Assembly: GCF_037975245.1 (NCBI RefSeq)
Contig: NC_092576.1
Location: forward strand, 10,311,501 to 10,375,500
DNA from: Apostichopus japonicus
Lineage: Eukaryota > Echinodermata > Holothuroidea > Aspidochirotida > Stichopodidae
Length of the DNA stretch: 64,000 bases
Reading direction: 5' to 3'
Shown: piece after piece, positions 36,261-47,989 of the stretch
Numbering within the stretch: the stretch's first letter is position 1
Layout of the letters: the number at the start of each line of letters is the position of its first letter
Notes under the pieces: model-generated
Seen by the model: only the letters and a program-made list of their open reading frames with translations
Told to the model about the DNA's origin: nothing
The model's database searches: none
Position numbers and translations under genes: made by a program

Positions 36261-36618
36261 TTAAAGGCATTGAAGACTCGCCCCAAACCACTGAAAAAAA
36301 GTTAACTTTCCGTTGCTTGCAAGTGACGTTTTGTTAGTGTCGTTACAAAATGCAGACAGTAATGAAACGTGATATCTTGTTATATTTAGCTGGACCTGAG
36401 ATGTCCATCGCTGTATCGTTTGTACACTGTGCTGTGGGTATTGACCGCAGCTGTATGTACTGACTGTAAACTAGTGTCAAATTACCGACGGTAGCAAGTG
36501 CGTGTGTATTTGCTGGGATCGATGGTGGTGTCTAACACTTCTGTTACACTTCATTCGAAACTAGGTCAGATTACCGGCATGAGGCGTTTCTTTTTGCGTG
36601 AGTCTTCACACCCTTTAA
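36261..36618 (-). mobile_element. TTAA-flanked MITE (piggyBac-like), copy 4, inverted
   Basis: TTAA at 36261-36264 and 36615-36618, enclosing AGGCATTGAAGACTCG and GTGAGTCTTCACACCCT. It is the reverse complement of the copies at 4923, 11670 and 14674. A fragment of the same end recurs at 44877-44923. Confidence 0.87.
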
Positions 36619-36789
36619 GGAGACACTAACACAATTATCACGAACATCCTAGCATGCTTGTGAAAGCGATTACTGTGTTGATGGACTACCCTTAACCGCT
36701 AAGAAAGGTATTAGGCCTAATCCATTTGGGAGATAATACATGTACAAGGCTAAAGGCTTCGGAAAGGTGGAATATGACATCATCGCAGT

Positions 36790-37045
36790 ATTTGCAAGAA
36801 CAGCGCCTTCATAAGTTACTTTATATATGAGACTTTTTAGTAATCATACTCAGAAATCCCTCTTAAGTGTTTTTCACTTTCCGTTCCTTTAAAAAAGTAT
36901 CACATCCAAAAGCATATTGAAAAATTTCCAACAAACATTATCTTTCATTACAATCATTATTTGGAATATCTTTGAAATTAATAAATAGATAGACTAACAA
37001 ACTACAATTGTTTTCCTCGGATTTTTAGCTTTGACAGCTAACATC
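36790..37045. repeat. Dispersed repeat shared with 44580-44805 and 45095-45350
   Basis: The block from GCAAGAACAGCGCCTTCAT to CAAACTACAATTGTTTTCCT occurs three times in the window in the same orientation, each time beside duplication 2 breakpoints. It appears to be part of the rearranged duplication rather than an independent transposon. Confidence 0.75.
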
Positions 37046-37211
37046 AAATTGTTTTACTAACTTCATTCCAAAGAACTGATTAACTTCTTAGTGTCTTATA
37101 ATAAGTATTTTTAGAAATATTATAGACGTAAATAAAAGAAGTAAGCAAAACTTGTCAAACGTCCCCTCATATAAAGCTTTGCCAACAAATTGGAAGGTGT
37201 TTGATCAGGAA

Positions 37212-37655
37212 TACGGAACGCCATATGTTTCCAAAAAATATCCAAAACAATAAAAGCATGTCCAAAATAAAATATAAAATATGTCGGCACTCTAATATTA
37301 TTTTGGACATGCTCATATTATTTCTGGACATACTTATATAAGTTTCAATATTTGTTTATACAAATTTGACATGCTTATATTATTTGGACATGCTTATATT
37401 ATTTCGGACATTTTGCAACACATGGCGTGAATTCACACGCAAAAATGTTCTCTATAAATATACGAAGTTAGCAGTAACATTCGACATATACATATACTTT
37501 TTCGACACTCCAATATTATTTTGGACATGCTAATGTTATGGACATACTTATACTAGTTTTCGACATGTTTACATAAATTTGGACATGCTTATAATATTTT
37601 GGGCATACTAATATTGTTTTGGACAGTGTTGATACATATGGCATTCCGTATATAT
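37212..37655. mobile_element. Inverted-repeat-bounded element with internal GGACATGCTTATATTATTT units
   Basis: The ends TACGGAACGCCATATGT and ACATATGGCATTCCGTA form imperfect inverted repeats. The inside is filled with degenerate units of GGACATGCTTATATTATTT in both orientations. The element ends next to a tRNA-like sequence. Superfamily unknown. Confidence 0.65.
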
Positions 37656-37703
37656 AATAAAATCGTAATGAGTTGGAAAATCCATAACAGTGAAAAAACG
37701 TCC

Positions 37704-37776
37704 AGCGTCCACCGGGATTCGAACCCGGGCCTCCCGCTTTATATGCGTTCACCCTAACCACTAGGCTATGGACGCT
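37704..37776 (-). tRNA. tRNA-like sequence (possible pseudo-tRNA, anticodon position ATA)
   Basis: On the minus strand the 7-bp acceptor stem GCGTCCA/TGGACGC pairs perfectly. A D-arm (GCCTAGTGGTTAGGG) and a perfect T-arm (CCGGG TTCGAAT CCCGG) are present. The anticodon arm is weak: three base pairs around loop ATATAAA, giving ATA at positions 34-36. A run of T follows. I lean to a pseudo-tRNA or the free head of a SINE because of the poor anticodon stem. Confidence 0.55.
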
Positions 37777-38183
37777 GATTGTATGTCCAAAGGTTCGAAA
37801 CTGGTAAGGAAGGTCGTAATTCCACTGTAGGCGTTTGTCACCTGTATCGAAAAATACTAGTTCTGTTTTATATAGTTTAGTGTTATAGAGTAGAATCATT
37901 GATAGTACCCCTTTAAAACTGTAATTTACTGTTTTGATTGCGAAATTGTTTGCTGTTTCCCTAATCACAATGTTTCGTCGCCTTCATACATGTAGATGTT
38001 TGTATTGCAAAGGAATTTTTTTATGGGAGGGGGGTGGTTGTTAACGTTCATTATGTGTGCACTATAACTTCATTGTTTTGCCTCGATTTCACAGAAATGA
38101 GGAACTATTTGTTTGCCGGTATAGTCATGATATCAAAGTCGGAATGCGATACACATCGGGAGAATTTCGTGCAAATAGTATAG

Positions 38184-38378
38184 TATGTAATATTAGATCC
38201 TCCTGCAAGCAGGAACTCACGAAGAAGCCTCATAGGCTTATCAAAGCCGCAAGCTGACCGAAGTCAGTCTCTTACATTCATATTTAACGTCCATAATTAT
38301 GAATTGTTAATTGTCAACAACTCTGTAACTGGAAGACATACATTAATCTGGGAGTGACTCGAACCGGGGACCTTATAG
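38184..38378 (-). mobile_element. SINE family S1, 5'-truncated, absent from the paralogous site
   Basis: Minus-strand copy from the 3' end (ATTAGATCCTCCTGCAAGCA on the plus strand) to the B-box region. In the other duplication copy, near 45570, the flanks AATAGTATAG and TGAGTCAGTATGTCG are joined directly. So the insertion postdates the duplication. Confidence 0.88.
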
Positions 38379-39748
38379 TGAGTCAGTATGTCGAACTTGT
38401 CTCTCAACACGACCGATTCATAAAAAAACGAGATGTGGCAATACCGATGGAGGAAGATGTAGGAATATGGAATGTAACATCCGACCACATCTGCATCTAT
38501 GTGTAATTAGTATAATTGTTGTTGGAACAGATACAAATAAGATCGTTACATTACAGTTTAGACGATGAACCGCCTAGTAATTAACTGGTCGAAAGATTAT
38601 CCTGAGGTTGGCGATCTTTTAACAGCAAGCTTTACAAAGCACAATCTAGCTGACTGCGCATCAATATTACATACATGAACGACGGATCCCATTTTGAAGT
38701 GTAGGTGGTGTGGGTAGGGATGGGGGGGGAGCGTTGCCCTCTTACAACTAATTCCTTGCAAATTGCAACATTTTATCTTAAAAGTTTGACTATTGATGAA
38801 TAATTCTTTGAAAAATTAGAATTGAGGTGGTACTCATTATCTTGCGGTGTGACTTAGTTAGGTGCGGTAGTATGTTAATGTAAGGGTGGCGTAAAACCTT
38901 AATACTCTCCTGAACTTGCGACTTGTTACAAAAAATTATTCAGGTCTAAAATATAAACTTTCATGAATTATTAATGACTCATTTTTCTTCCGTTGTGTGT
39001 GTGTTTGGCATGACAAACGGCCTCCGAGCCCCCGGCTCCGCCGTCGACTGGTTACATTTAGAAGACATGCATGTATATAAACATGTCAGACCTTGAAATT
39101 AGATTTTGTTAGTTTTTGTGTCAAGGGTCAAAATCCTTTCTGGATATAATTCTTGACGACACTGCGTTCTCGACGCACACGTTATGTTTGAATTTTTATA
39201 GTATCGTTTGCCTCCGTTGTTCTTGATGCACTGTCTGGTTCTGGAAGATTGTGTTTGTGGAGAGGCCTACGATTTTAAGTCCTCTTTGTATAGGATGTTG
39301 AGTAACAGTTACTTTAAAAGACACATGGTTTCACGTTTCTCATCTTTGGAACTGATGGTCAAATATGCATTCAGATATCAACAAACACATAACATTGTAC
39401 CTTTAATCCACAATTCCCTTATAAGTCATTATGACCATACAGTGGCACAATTGTGTTGTTTAAATGCTTAACCGACAGTTAATAGAAGCAGGTGTTATCA
39501 TTTGACAAATTTTATTGAATACGAAGGGGTTTCCTGCAGTGCAAGTCATGAAAGTGGGTCGCGCTATTGCATATTAGTGATTTTCAATTAGGATCTCTTG
39601 CAAATATTTGATTAGAAACAATTATCAGCAGAATACTTTCTTTGCAAGAAGGTTTTAAAGTTAATGTTACACGTAAGTCAGAAGATATTCAACTATCGAA
39701 GGGTGCTGGTTTTAAGTTTTTTTTATTTTTTATAGAAGTGACTGTAAC

Positions 39749-40058
39749 CAGCCGATTCACACAGAGATTACAGTAACTACTGTACATCTAAAGGTTTGTA
39801 CCACGGAAAAAACTGGATCGTGCTGACAAATCTGATAAATTGGTAGCATGTGCTATTAAGTTTACAGTAAGAACTGAGGTTATTTGTAATTCCAAGAAAT
39901 CCCAAACAACTTATTTGTTGGCATTACACATATCCTCAGTTCTTACTGTAATCCTACTAATAGCACATGCTACCGAATTATAGCACGATCCAGTTTTTAC
40001 TGTGGTACAAAACTGTAAGATTAACAGTAGTAACTGTGTTCTCTATTTGTATTGGGTG
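39749..40058. mobile_element. P1 palindromic element in left duplication copy
   Basis: Full-length, opening CAGCCGATTCACACAGAGAT and closing GTGTTCTCTATTTGTATTGGGTG. Shared with 46959-47266 in the other duplication copy, so it was present before the duplication. Confidence 0.88.
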
Positions 40059-40800
40059 CTGTAACAGAAGGTACAGATTGGTCATGTTGATGAAACAACC
40101 TGGTCTGCACTCCGAGCAAGATATCCATAAACTGCTGAATTGCAAATGCATACCATCGAGACAAATCTGCTTCTAACAATAAATAGACAGTAGTGTACAC
40201 AACGTTATAGTACTGGTCAGTGACATCCTTCCATTGTTTCTATCGAATGATTTGGGGATTAATGAATGCGTTTAGACACAAAGTTAACTTTGATATGAAA
40301 CAGACTCATAAGAAACACTGCGATGCCTCTCCAGGTTATATTTTTTTCTGTACGACGTCTTGAGAACTGGCCCAATAAATACCCATCCATTAGGTCAGTT
40401 ACTCAACTATAACAATAAAGTTAATAAGAAAACATGATATTTCTATTTTTTCAAATAACACTTTTTAAAGTTCATTGCAAAATTATCAAGAGCAAATGAT
40501 TTTGAATTTCATACAAATATGCTCTGTTGTTGATGGCTACACGTATTATAATATTAAAACGGTTTAATACATTGAATATTAAGGTCTTTACCAGGGAGCT
40601 GACACCATCATCATTATCATCAAATTTAGCCTTGAAGGAGCATTCCATAGCATTAACATCATTTTAAATCGGAATATTGTGAGCACCAAATCAGGTTAAA
40701 GAAATATTTCCTGCACTTGCTTTGCTTTTTATTACTAATTATTAGTATTCTCTTCCATAATTGCATAACAAGAAGAAAGCGCTGACTACAGTAACCCATT

Positions 40801-41030
40801 GTGTGGAGTGTTAGCTCAATGGTCAACGCCGGTGCGTTTCAAATATAAGGTCCCTAGTTCGAGTCACTCTCAGATTAATGTATGTCGCCCAGTTACAGAG
40901 TTGTTGATAATTGACAATTCATAATCATGGACGTTAAATATGAATATAAGAGACTGACTTCGGTCAGCTTGCGGCTTTGATAAGCCAATGATGGCTTCTT
41001 CGCGAGTTCCTGCTTGCAGGAGGATCTAAA
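40801..41030 (+). mobile_element. SINE family S1, full-length, tRNA-derived
   Basis: Starts GTGTGGAGTGTTAGCTCAAT with A-box sequence, then the B box TTCGAGTCAC, a body of about 150 bp and the terminal AGGAGGATCTAAAAT. In the right duplication copy only its 3' third remains, at 47277-47357, at the edge of an internal deletion. Confidence 0.85.
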
Positions 41031-41563
41031 ATACCTACGGTACAGTACATACAGTATGCAGTCAGGTAGCCAGAACATTGAATGTAAAGTTTGGATGACG
41101 TCATTGTGATTTCATTCCAAAGATTTTGACCTGCTTCACCTTTTTGTACAGGTGATCGTTAGTGCGTGTCCATCGTCACCACTTCTGCAAGTTCCTTTTA
41201 ACAAAGGCTGAGGGCATACAACAGTTAGAACCGTATCAACATAAAGTTAACGTGTGAAACCTGATTATGATATTTACCAACCTATTGATAAACACTGATC
41301 AAGCTTGAATGAAGGTAAACTATAGAAAGCCAACTAAATTTGTAAAGTCGAATTAAGAAAGGCGAACGTATATTTGTGTTTGACTAAGTCGCCTATCAGT
41401 TTTGAGAAAGGGTGTGTATCCTAAATTTCCCAGTTAGAAAAACAGTGCCAACTAAACAACGTAACTTCACTTTCAAATATCGTTCTGAGAGCAGTTATTG
41501 GGTAACCTTCTAAAAAGCAGCGCATTATATTTTAGTGTTTTGTTGTGTTTATGTTGCATATTA

Positions 41564-41663
41564 ATGACGAGAACCATGTTGCTAAGCATTTGTATTCACG
41601 TTGTGATTATCGCTAGTTCATCTATACATACAGCTGCCATTGTAGCACTTCCTTCAGATCCAG
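41564..41663 (+). CDS. Gene B alternative exon 1 (duplicated signal-peptide exon)
   Basis: 100 nt, ATG at 41564, ending in phase 1 before |gtaagt. It encodes MTRTMLLSICIHVVIIASSS followed by IHTAAIVALPSDPG. It is nearly identical to 47893-47989, one codon longer, and compatible in phase with gene B exon 2 at 50637. An in-frame ATG at 41498 would lengthen the N terminus, but the duplicate has a stop upstream and no ATG, so 41564 is preferred. It may be an alternative first exon of gene B or the stranded remnant of a partial duplicate; no further exon follows before 47893. Confidence 0.65.
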
Positions 41664-42754
41664 GTAAGTCAGAAGATTTTTGCCTCCTACAGTCAGCAAC
41701 ATTAGTTAACGTGTATGGGCAATCAGAGGATGCTTAAGAGGGAAAAACCCTGTTGCCAAGTTGAAAAACAATACATAGGCATGTGTGCTCGCAGGAAACA
41801 AAACAAAATTCCAGACCGGGCAGGATACACTTCAGTTTTCAAGAATCAGTTAACTGTTCACATAATGAACCGGTTAACTTGCTTAACATAGACAATTGGC
41901 AGGTGTTGTGGTATTACGGGAAGAAGCAACTTTCGCACAAGCCCAACGATGGTTTGGGCTTTGGTGCATTTTTTAAAATTATATTTTGTTATCGCAAGGA
42001 TATATAATAACTCGGATTTATTGGTTTAAGGTCATATTGCCATATCGTTGTAACAAAGGAGTATATCTGTTATTTGGTACTTGCAAACAGGTCCCTGACG
42101 GCCACACTGGCTGGCGTTAAATAACTCTGGAAGCATAAATGTTGAGGGATTGCAGTTTTGTTATGATGCTAACATTAGTACTGTAGTACAGAGAGTTGAT
42201 CATATTAATTATGTTAATAACGAGTGAAATTATGAGTGGTCACAAGATCACGAGGAAAGAGGACTTAACTTTTGAAATCAAACGTTTCATCCTGAAGCTA
42301 GTGGTGCTCACCTGTTGATTTAAAGATGGGTTATGGTCAATAACAACACCAAGGTGTTTAGCTACGATACTAAAGTGAATGCAGGGACCATATGGCATAT
42401 TAACATCACGAATCACCACCAGGCTTAAAACCGGCTGGGTTTTACATGGTTTAGTTTAAAAAAGACATTGAGACATCCAACTCTGGATAGTATCATATGC
42501 ATATATTTAGAAAAAATGACATAACTTTTTACATACTTTTTTTGACATTTACTTTGAGAAGGAAACATTTTTGTAAATCTGATGGTCATCACCATAACCT
42601 TGTCACTTTCTATCCCATAATATTTACAACAATATGGTAGAAATACCTCAGAAAATATTGACTAACGCCGATTTTAGAGCATGCCTTTGTGGAACACCAA
42701 CTCTTTGTTGATCAAATTTATAAGCATACATAATTCCCAATGCACACTCATTAT

Positions 42755-44450
42755 AAGGATAAGTAAGATAAGATAAGATAAGTAAAACTTTATTGATCCA
42801 AAAGGGAAATTCAGGCACTCGCTCATAAAACAGTCAAAAAGTTACAAAAATAGATGTGAATATTGTACAATAAGACAGTAAGAATAATAAGAAAAAGTCA
42901 ATATATGAAAGTCAACGTAATAAAACCTCATTAAAAAGCTTAATTGCACGGGGTATGAATGAATCTCTGTATCTATTGGTTTTGAGACACGGAAGTCTCA
43001 ACCTGCCACTGCCTCTGGACATCTGACTATTATGAAGTAGCTCATAGAGGGGGTGGGTATGGTCCTTCCATACCGCGTCCAGTTTGGACTCGAGAAGGCT
43101 GTGGTAGACCGAGTCAATGGAAGGCAAGGGTTCCCCGACTACTCTCTCTGCATTCTTAATGATGCTATTAATACGATCTATTTCATGTTTGTTTACATTC
43201 CCACCCCAGCAAACCAAGCAATAACGCCAAACCCGGCTAATGGTACAATTATAAAACATTTCAAGGATGTCATGACGAACATCAAAATTCGACATCTTAC
43301 GGAGGCAGTACAATCTCGAATTCAACTTTTTAACTAATATATCAATATGATCTCCCCATGCCAAGTGATCATTCAGCACCACCCCAGGATACTTATATGA
43401 CGTAACACGATCAACTACACTTCCTTTGACAACAACAGGGGGTGGAGGATTAGTATTGTGACGAAAATCAATAATCATTTCTTGGTCTTAGCAACATGTA
43501 ATTGGAGGAAGTTAAGGTCACAGTAGTTCACAAAAGACTGAATTTGACGTAAGTACGCTTCATCACCATTACCATTGACTAAGCCAATCATGGCAGTATC
43601 GTCAGCAAATTTGATGAGTGAGCACCCTTGTTCTAATGACCTGGCATCGTACGTATAAAGTGTGAATAGGAACGGTGCTAGAACTGTTCCCTGGGGTGCC
43701 CCTGTATTTGAAAGAATAACATCGGATAGACACGAATGGCTGAGTTTCACCAACTGAGTTCTGTTAGTTAAATAGTTTAAAATCCAGTGAATAAAACCAC
43801 CGGGAACGTCCATATTCTTAAGTTTACTGACTAAAATATATGGTTGGATAGTGTTGAAGCAGACGAAAAGTCGAAAAATGTCACACGGGCAAAATGTCCT
43901 CGGCAAGAATGTTCTAAATGAGAATATAGTTTATGGAGGATCAAAAGAATGGCATCTTCACAACTTCGATCTGATTGGTATGCAAACTGGAAAGGATCTA
44001 AAAATGGAGTTACGAATGGTCTAAAGCGTTCTAAAAATATACGTTCACAAACTTTCATGGGCACAGCAGTGAGGGCAACAGGACGTAAGTCATTCAAACA
44101 TGATATTGCACTGGTTTTAGGTACTGGTATGATACATGATTGCTTCCATAAGTTAGGTATAACACGTCGGGTTGTGAAAGATTGATTGAAAATATACGTT
44201 AAAATGTTCGAAAGTTGTATTGCACATTGTTTTAAGACCCGCGGGGAGAGCTTGTCTGGTCCGGCAGCTTTCGATGAGTGGAGTCTTGACAAATGACGAC
44301 GAACCTCACCTTCAGTAACCGTGATGTCACAGTCAGAATTTGCGAACTGCTGTTAAAAATCGTCGTGTTCAGCTGAAAAATCCTGTCGATCGAAACGATT
44401 ATAAAAGCAATTCAGTTCGTTCGCATAGTCTTCATCCACTCTGGGTAATA
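42755..44450 (-). mobile_element. 5'-truncated non-LTR retrotransposon (CR1/Rex1-like)
   Basis: About 1.7 kb on the minus strand, absent at the matching site near 49055-49075 in the duplicate copy. The 3' end has a GATAAGATAAGATAAG tandem tail after the AAAGTTTTACTTATC segment. Coding relics of a reverse transcriptase occupy 42912-44445 with at least two frameshifts and a stop, so it is dead. The clade is my estimate from the tail and the RT style. Confidence 0.9.
42912..44445 (-). pseudogene. Reverse transcriptase relic of the LINE
   Basis: Read on the minus strand in three frames. 44292-43831 holds SSKAAGPDKLSPRVLKQC (RT domain start) and LNDLRPVALTAVPMKVCERI, then FFDFSSA. After a frameshift near 43860, 43906-43475 holds NTIQPYILVSKLKN, the NTGAPQGTVLAPFLFTLYT motif and the catalytic FADD at 43609-43598. 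A further frameshift near 43478 leads to the C-terminal part (YKYPGVVLNDHLAWGDHID to ending IPRAIKLFNEVL). There is an in-frame TAA near 44355. The RT would reverse transcribe the element's own RNA; this copy cannot. The endonuclease domain is missing by 5' truncation. Confidence 0.9.
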
Positions 44451-44876
44451 GGCAACAGTATAATGACAGATATAACCAATTTCAGGGCAAAACCCGTGAG
44501 ACCAATATCATGAAGAAGTATGCTCATCAACATTTGGTTATCAACGGCTCACCATATTCTATGCATTCGAAACATGAGCTGCAAGAACAGCGCCTTCATG
44601 AGTTACTTAATATATAAGACTTTTTAGTTATCATACTCAAAAATTCCTCTTATGTGTGTGTCATCTTCCGTTCCCTTAAACAAATTTCACTACCAAAAGG
44701 GTATTGAAAAACTTCCAACAAACATTATCTTTCACTACAATCATTATTTGGAATATCTTTGAAATTAATAAATAGATAGGCTAACAAACTACAATTGTTT
44801 TCCTTATACGGCATTGGGAACCTTTCAGTAAAAAACATTCAAATTATTTTAAATTATTAATTGAGTATATTCAGAT

Positions 44877-44923
44877 TACCGGCATTAGACGTTTCTTTTT
44901 ACGTGAGTCTTCACACCCTTTAA
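44877..44923 (-). mobile_element. Terminal fragment of the TTAA MITE
   Basis: Contains TACCGGCATTAGACGTTTC and GTGAGTCTTCACACCCTTTAA, the same end as at 36580-36618. The remainder of the element is missing. Confidence 0.75.
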
Positions 44924-46958
44924 GGAGACACTAACACAATGATCACGAACATCCTATCATGCTTGTGAAAGAGATCACTGTGTTGATGAACTTTCTTAAA
45001 CCGCTAAGAAAGGTAATTGGCCTTATGCATTTGGGAGATAATACATGTACACGGCTAAAGGCTTCGGAGAGGTGGAATATGACATCATCACAGTATTTGC
45101 AAGAACAGCGCCTTCATGAGTTACTTAATATATAAGACTTTTTAGTTATCATACTCAAAAATTCCTCATATGTGTGTGTCATCTTCCGTTCCCTTAAACA
45201 AATTTCACTACCAAAAGGGTATTGAAAAACTTCCAACAAACATTATCTTTCACTGCAATCATTACTTGGAATATCTTTGAAACTAATAAATAGATAGGCT
45301 AACAAACTACAATTGTTTTCCTCCGATTATTAGCTTTGACAGCTGTTTTCCTACTCACAATGTTTCGTCGTCTTCATACCTGTATATGTTTGTATTTCAA
45401 AGGATTTTTTTTGTGGGGGAGGGGGTGGTTGTTAAACGTTCGTTGTGTGTGCAATATAACTTCATTGTTGCGCCTCGATTTTCACAGAAATTAGGAGCTT
45501 TGGTTTGCCGGTATAGACATGATATGTAAGTCGGACTGCGATACACATCGGGAGAATTTCTTGCAAATAGTATAGTGAGTCAGTATGTCGTACTTGCCTC
45601 TCAACACGACCGATTCATAAAAAAACGAGATGTGGCAATACCGGTGGAGGAAGATGTAGGAATATGGAATGTAGCATCCGACCATATCTGCATCATTTTA
45701 TGTAATTACTATAATTGTTGTTGGAACAGATACAAATAAGATCGTTACATTACAGTTTAGACGATGAAACGCCTAGTAAATAACTGATCGAAAAGCTATC
45801 CTGAGGTTGGCGATCTTTTAACAGCAAGCTTTACAAAGAACAATCTAACTGACTGTGCATCAATATTAAATACATGAACGACGGATCCTATTTTGAAGTG
45901 TAGGTGGTGTGGGTGGGGAGGGGGAAGCGTTGCCCTCTTTATCCTTAAGTATTAGGAAATGGATATTTCGACTTATTCCTTGCAAATTGCAACATTTTAT
46001 CTTTTAAAGTTTGACTATTGATGAATAATTCTTTGAACAATTAGAATTGAGGTGGTACTCATTATGTTGCGGTGTGACTTAGGTACGGAAATGTGTAAAT
46101 GTAAGGGTGGGGTAAAACCTTAATAACCTCCTGAATTTGTTACAAAAAAATAATCAGGTCTAAAATATAAACTTTCATGAATTATTAATGATTCATTTTT
46201 CTTCCGTTGTGTGTTTGTTTGGCATGACAAACGGCCTCCAAGTCACCGGCTCCGCCGTCGACTGGTAACATTTAGAAACATGCATATATATAAACATGTC
46301 GGACCTTGAAATTAGATTTTGTTAGTTCTTGTGTCAAGGGTCAAAAACCTTTCTGGATATAATTCTTGACGACACTGCGTTCTCGACGCACACGTTATGT
46401 TTGAATTTTTATAGTATCGTTTGCCTCCGTTTTTCTTGATGCACTGTCTGGTTCTGGAAGATTGTGTTTGTGGAGAGGCCTACGATTTTAAGTCCTCTTT
46501 GTATAGGATGTTGAGTAACAGTTACTTTAAAAGACACATGGTTTCACGTTTCTCATCTTTGGAACTGTTGGTCAAATATGCATTCAGGTATCAGCAAACA
46601 CATAACATTGTACCTGTAATCCACAATTCCCTTATAAGTCATTATGACCATACAGTGGCACAGTTGTGTTGTTTAAATGCTTAACCGACAGTTAATAGAA
46701 GCAGGTGTTATCATTTGACAAATCTTATTGAATATGAGGGGGTTTCCTGCAGTGCAAGTCATGAAAGTGGGTCGCGCTATTGCATATTAGTGATTTTCAA
46801 TTAGGATCTCTTGCAAATATTTGATTAGAAACAATTATCAGCAGAATACTTTCTTTGCAAGGTTTTAAAGTTAATGTTACACCTAAGTCAGAAGATATTC
46901 AACTATCGAAGGGTGCTTGTTTTAAGTTTTTTTTATTTTTTATAGAAGTGACTGTAAC

Positions 46959-47266
46959 CAGCCGATTCACACGAGATTACAGTAAAAACTGTACATCTAA
47001 AGGTTTGTACCACGGAAAAAACTGGATCGTGCTGACAAATCTGATAAATTGGTAGCATGTGCTATCAAGTTTACAGTAAGAACTGAGGTTATTTGTAATT
47101 CCAACAAATCCCTAAAACTTATTTGTTGGAATTACACATATCCTCAGTTCTTACTGTAATCCTACTAATAGCACATGCTACCGCATTATAGTACGATCCA
47201 GTTTTTATTGTGGTACAAAACTGTAAGTTTAACAGTAGTAACTGTGTTCTCTGTGTGTATCGGGTG
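46959..47266. mobile_element. P1 palindromic element in right duplication copy
   Basis: Duplicate of 39749-40058; opens CAGCCGATTCACACGAGATT and closes TGTGTATCGGGTG. The closing end here preserves the ancestral ATCGGGTG better than its duplicate. Confidence 0.87.
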
Positions 47267-47276
47267 CTGTAACAGC

Positions 47277-47357
47277 AGAGACTGGCTTCGGTCAGCTTGC
47301 GGCTTTAATAAGCCAATGATGGCTTCTTCGCGGGTTCCTGCTTGTAGGAGGATCTAA
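47277..47357 (+). mobile_element. SINE family S1, 3' remnant
   Basis: Only the final third (GACTGGCTTCGGTCAGCTTG to AGGAGGATCTAAAAT) remains, directly after the P1 element, consistent with a deletion through the SINE. Confidence 0.8.
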
Positions 47358-47892
47358 AATACATACGGTAAAGTACATACATTGTGCAGTCAGGTAGCCA
47401 GAACATTGAATGTAAAGTTTGGATGACGTCATTGTGATGTCGTTCCAACGATTTTGACCTGCTTCACCTTTTTGTACAGGTGATCGTTATTGCGCGTCCA
47501 TTGTCACCACTACTGCAAGTTTCTTTTAACAAAGGCTGAGGGCATGCAACAGTTTGTATACCGTATCAACATAAAGTTAACGTGTGAAACCTGATTATGA
47601 TATTGACCAACCTATTGATAAACACTGATCAAGCTTGACTGAAGGTCAACTGTACAATGACAACTAAATTGATAAAATCGAAATTAGAAACGAAAAAGGA
47701 TAATTGTGTTTGACTAAGTCGCCTGTTAATTTTGAGAAAGTGAGGTGTGTATCCTACATTTTCCAGTTAGAGAAAAACAATGCCAACTTAACAACGTAAT
47801 TTCACCTTCAAATATCGTCCTGAGAGCAGTTATTGGGTACTAAAAACAGAGCAATATATTAAAGTGTATTGTTGTGTTTATGTTGCATATTA

Positions 47893-47989
47893 ATGACGAG
47901 AACCATGTTGCTAAGCATTTGTATTCACGTTGTGATTATCGCTAGTTCATCTATACATTTAGCTGCCATAGTAGATCATTCAGATCCAG
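47893..47989 (+). CDS. Gene B exon 1: signal peptide
   Basis: 97 nt, phase 1 end before |gtaagt. It encodes MTRTMLLSICIHVVIIASSS followed by IHLAAIVDHSDPG. Upstream in frame there is a TAA at 47860 and no other ATG, which fixes the start. A hydrophobic core spans about residues 5-17, with likely cleavage around Ser-20 to Ala-25. Confidence 0.82.

Larger units (their letters stand above)
37940..44581. repeat. Segmental duplication 2, left copy
   Basis: Direct repeat of about 45340-49190. It includes the gene B alternative exon 1, a P1 palindrome and long non-coding DNA. Compared with the right copy it has extra insertions: a truncated S1 SINE at 38184-38378, about 890 bp between 40065 and 40957, and a LINE at 42755-44450. 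Sequence shared with 49060-49190 resumes at 44452, beyond the LINE. Confidence 0.88.

Noticed and set aside
37516-37968. 150-aa minus-strand frame
   Set aside because: It runs through the tandem GGACATGC array and the tRNA-like sequence, so it is not a protein gene.
41498-41563. Upstream in-frame ATG for the duplicated gene B first exon
   Set aside because: The duplicate at 47893 has a stop and no ATG in the matching upstream sequence, so this extension is unlikely to be used.
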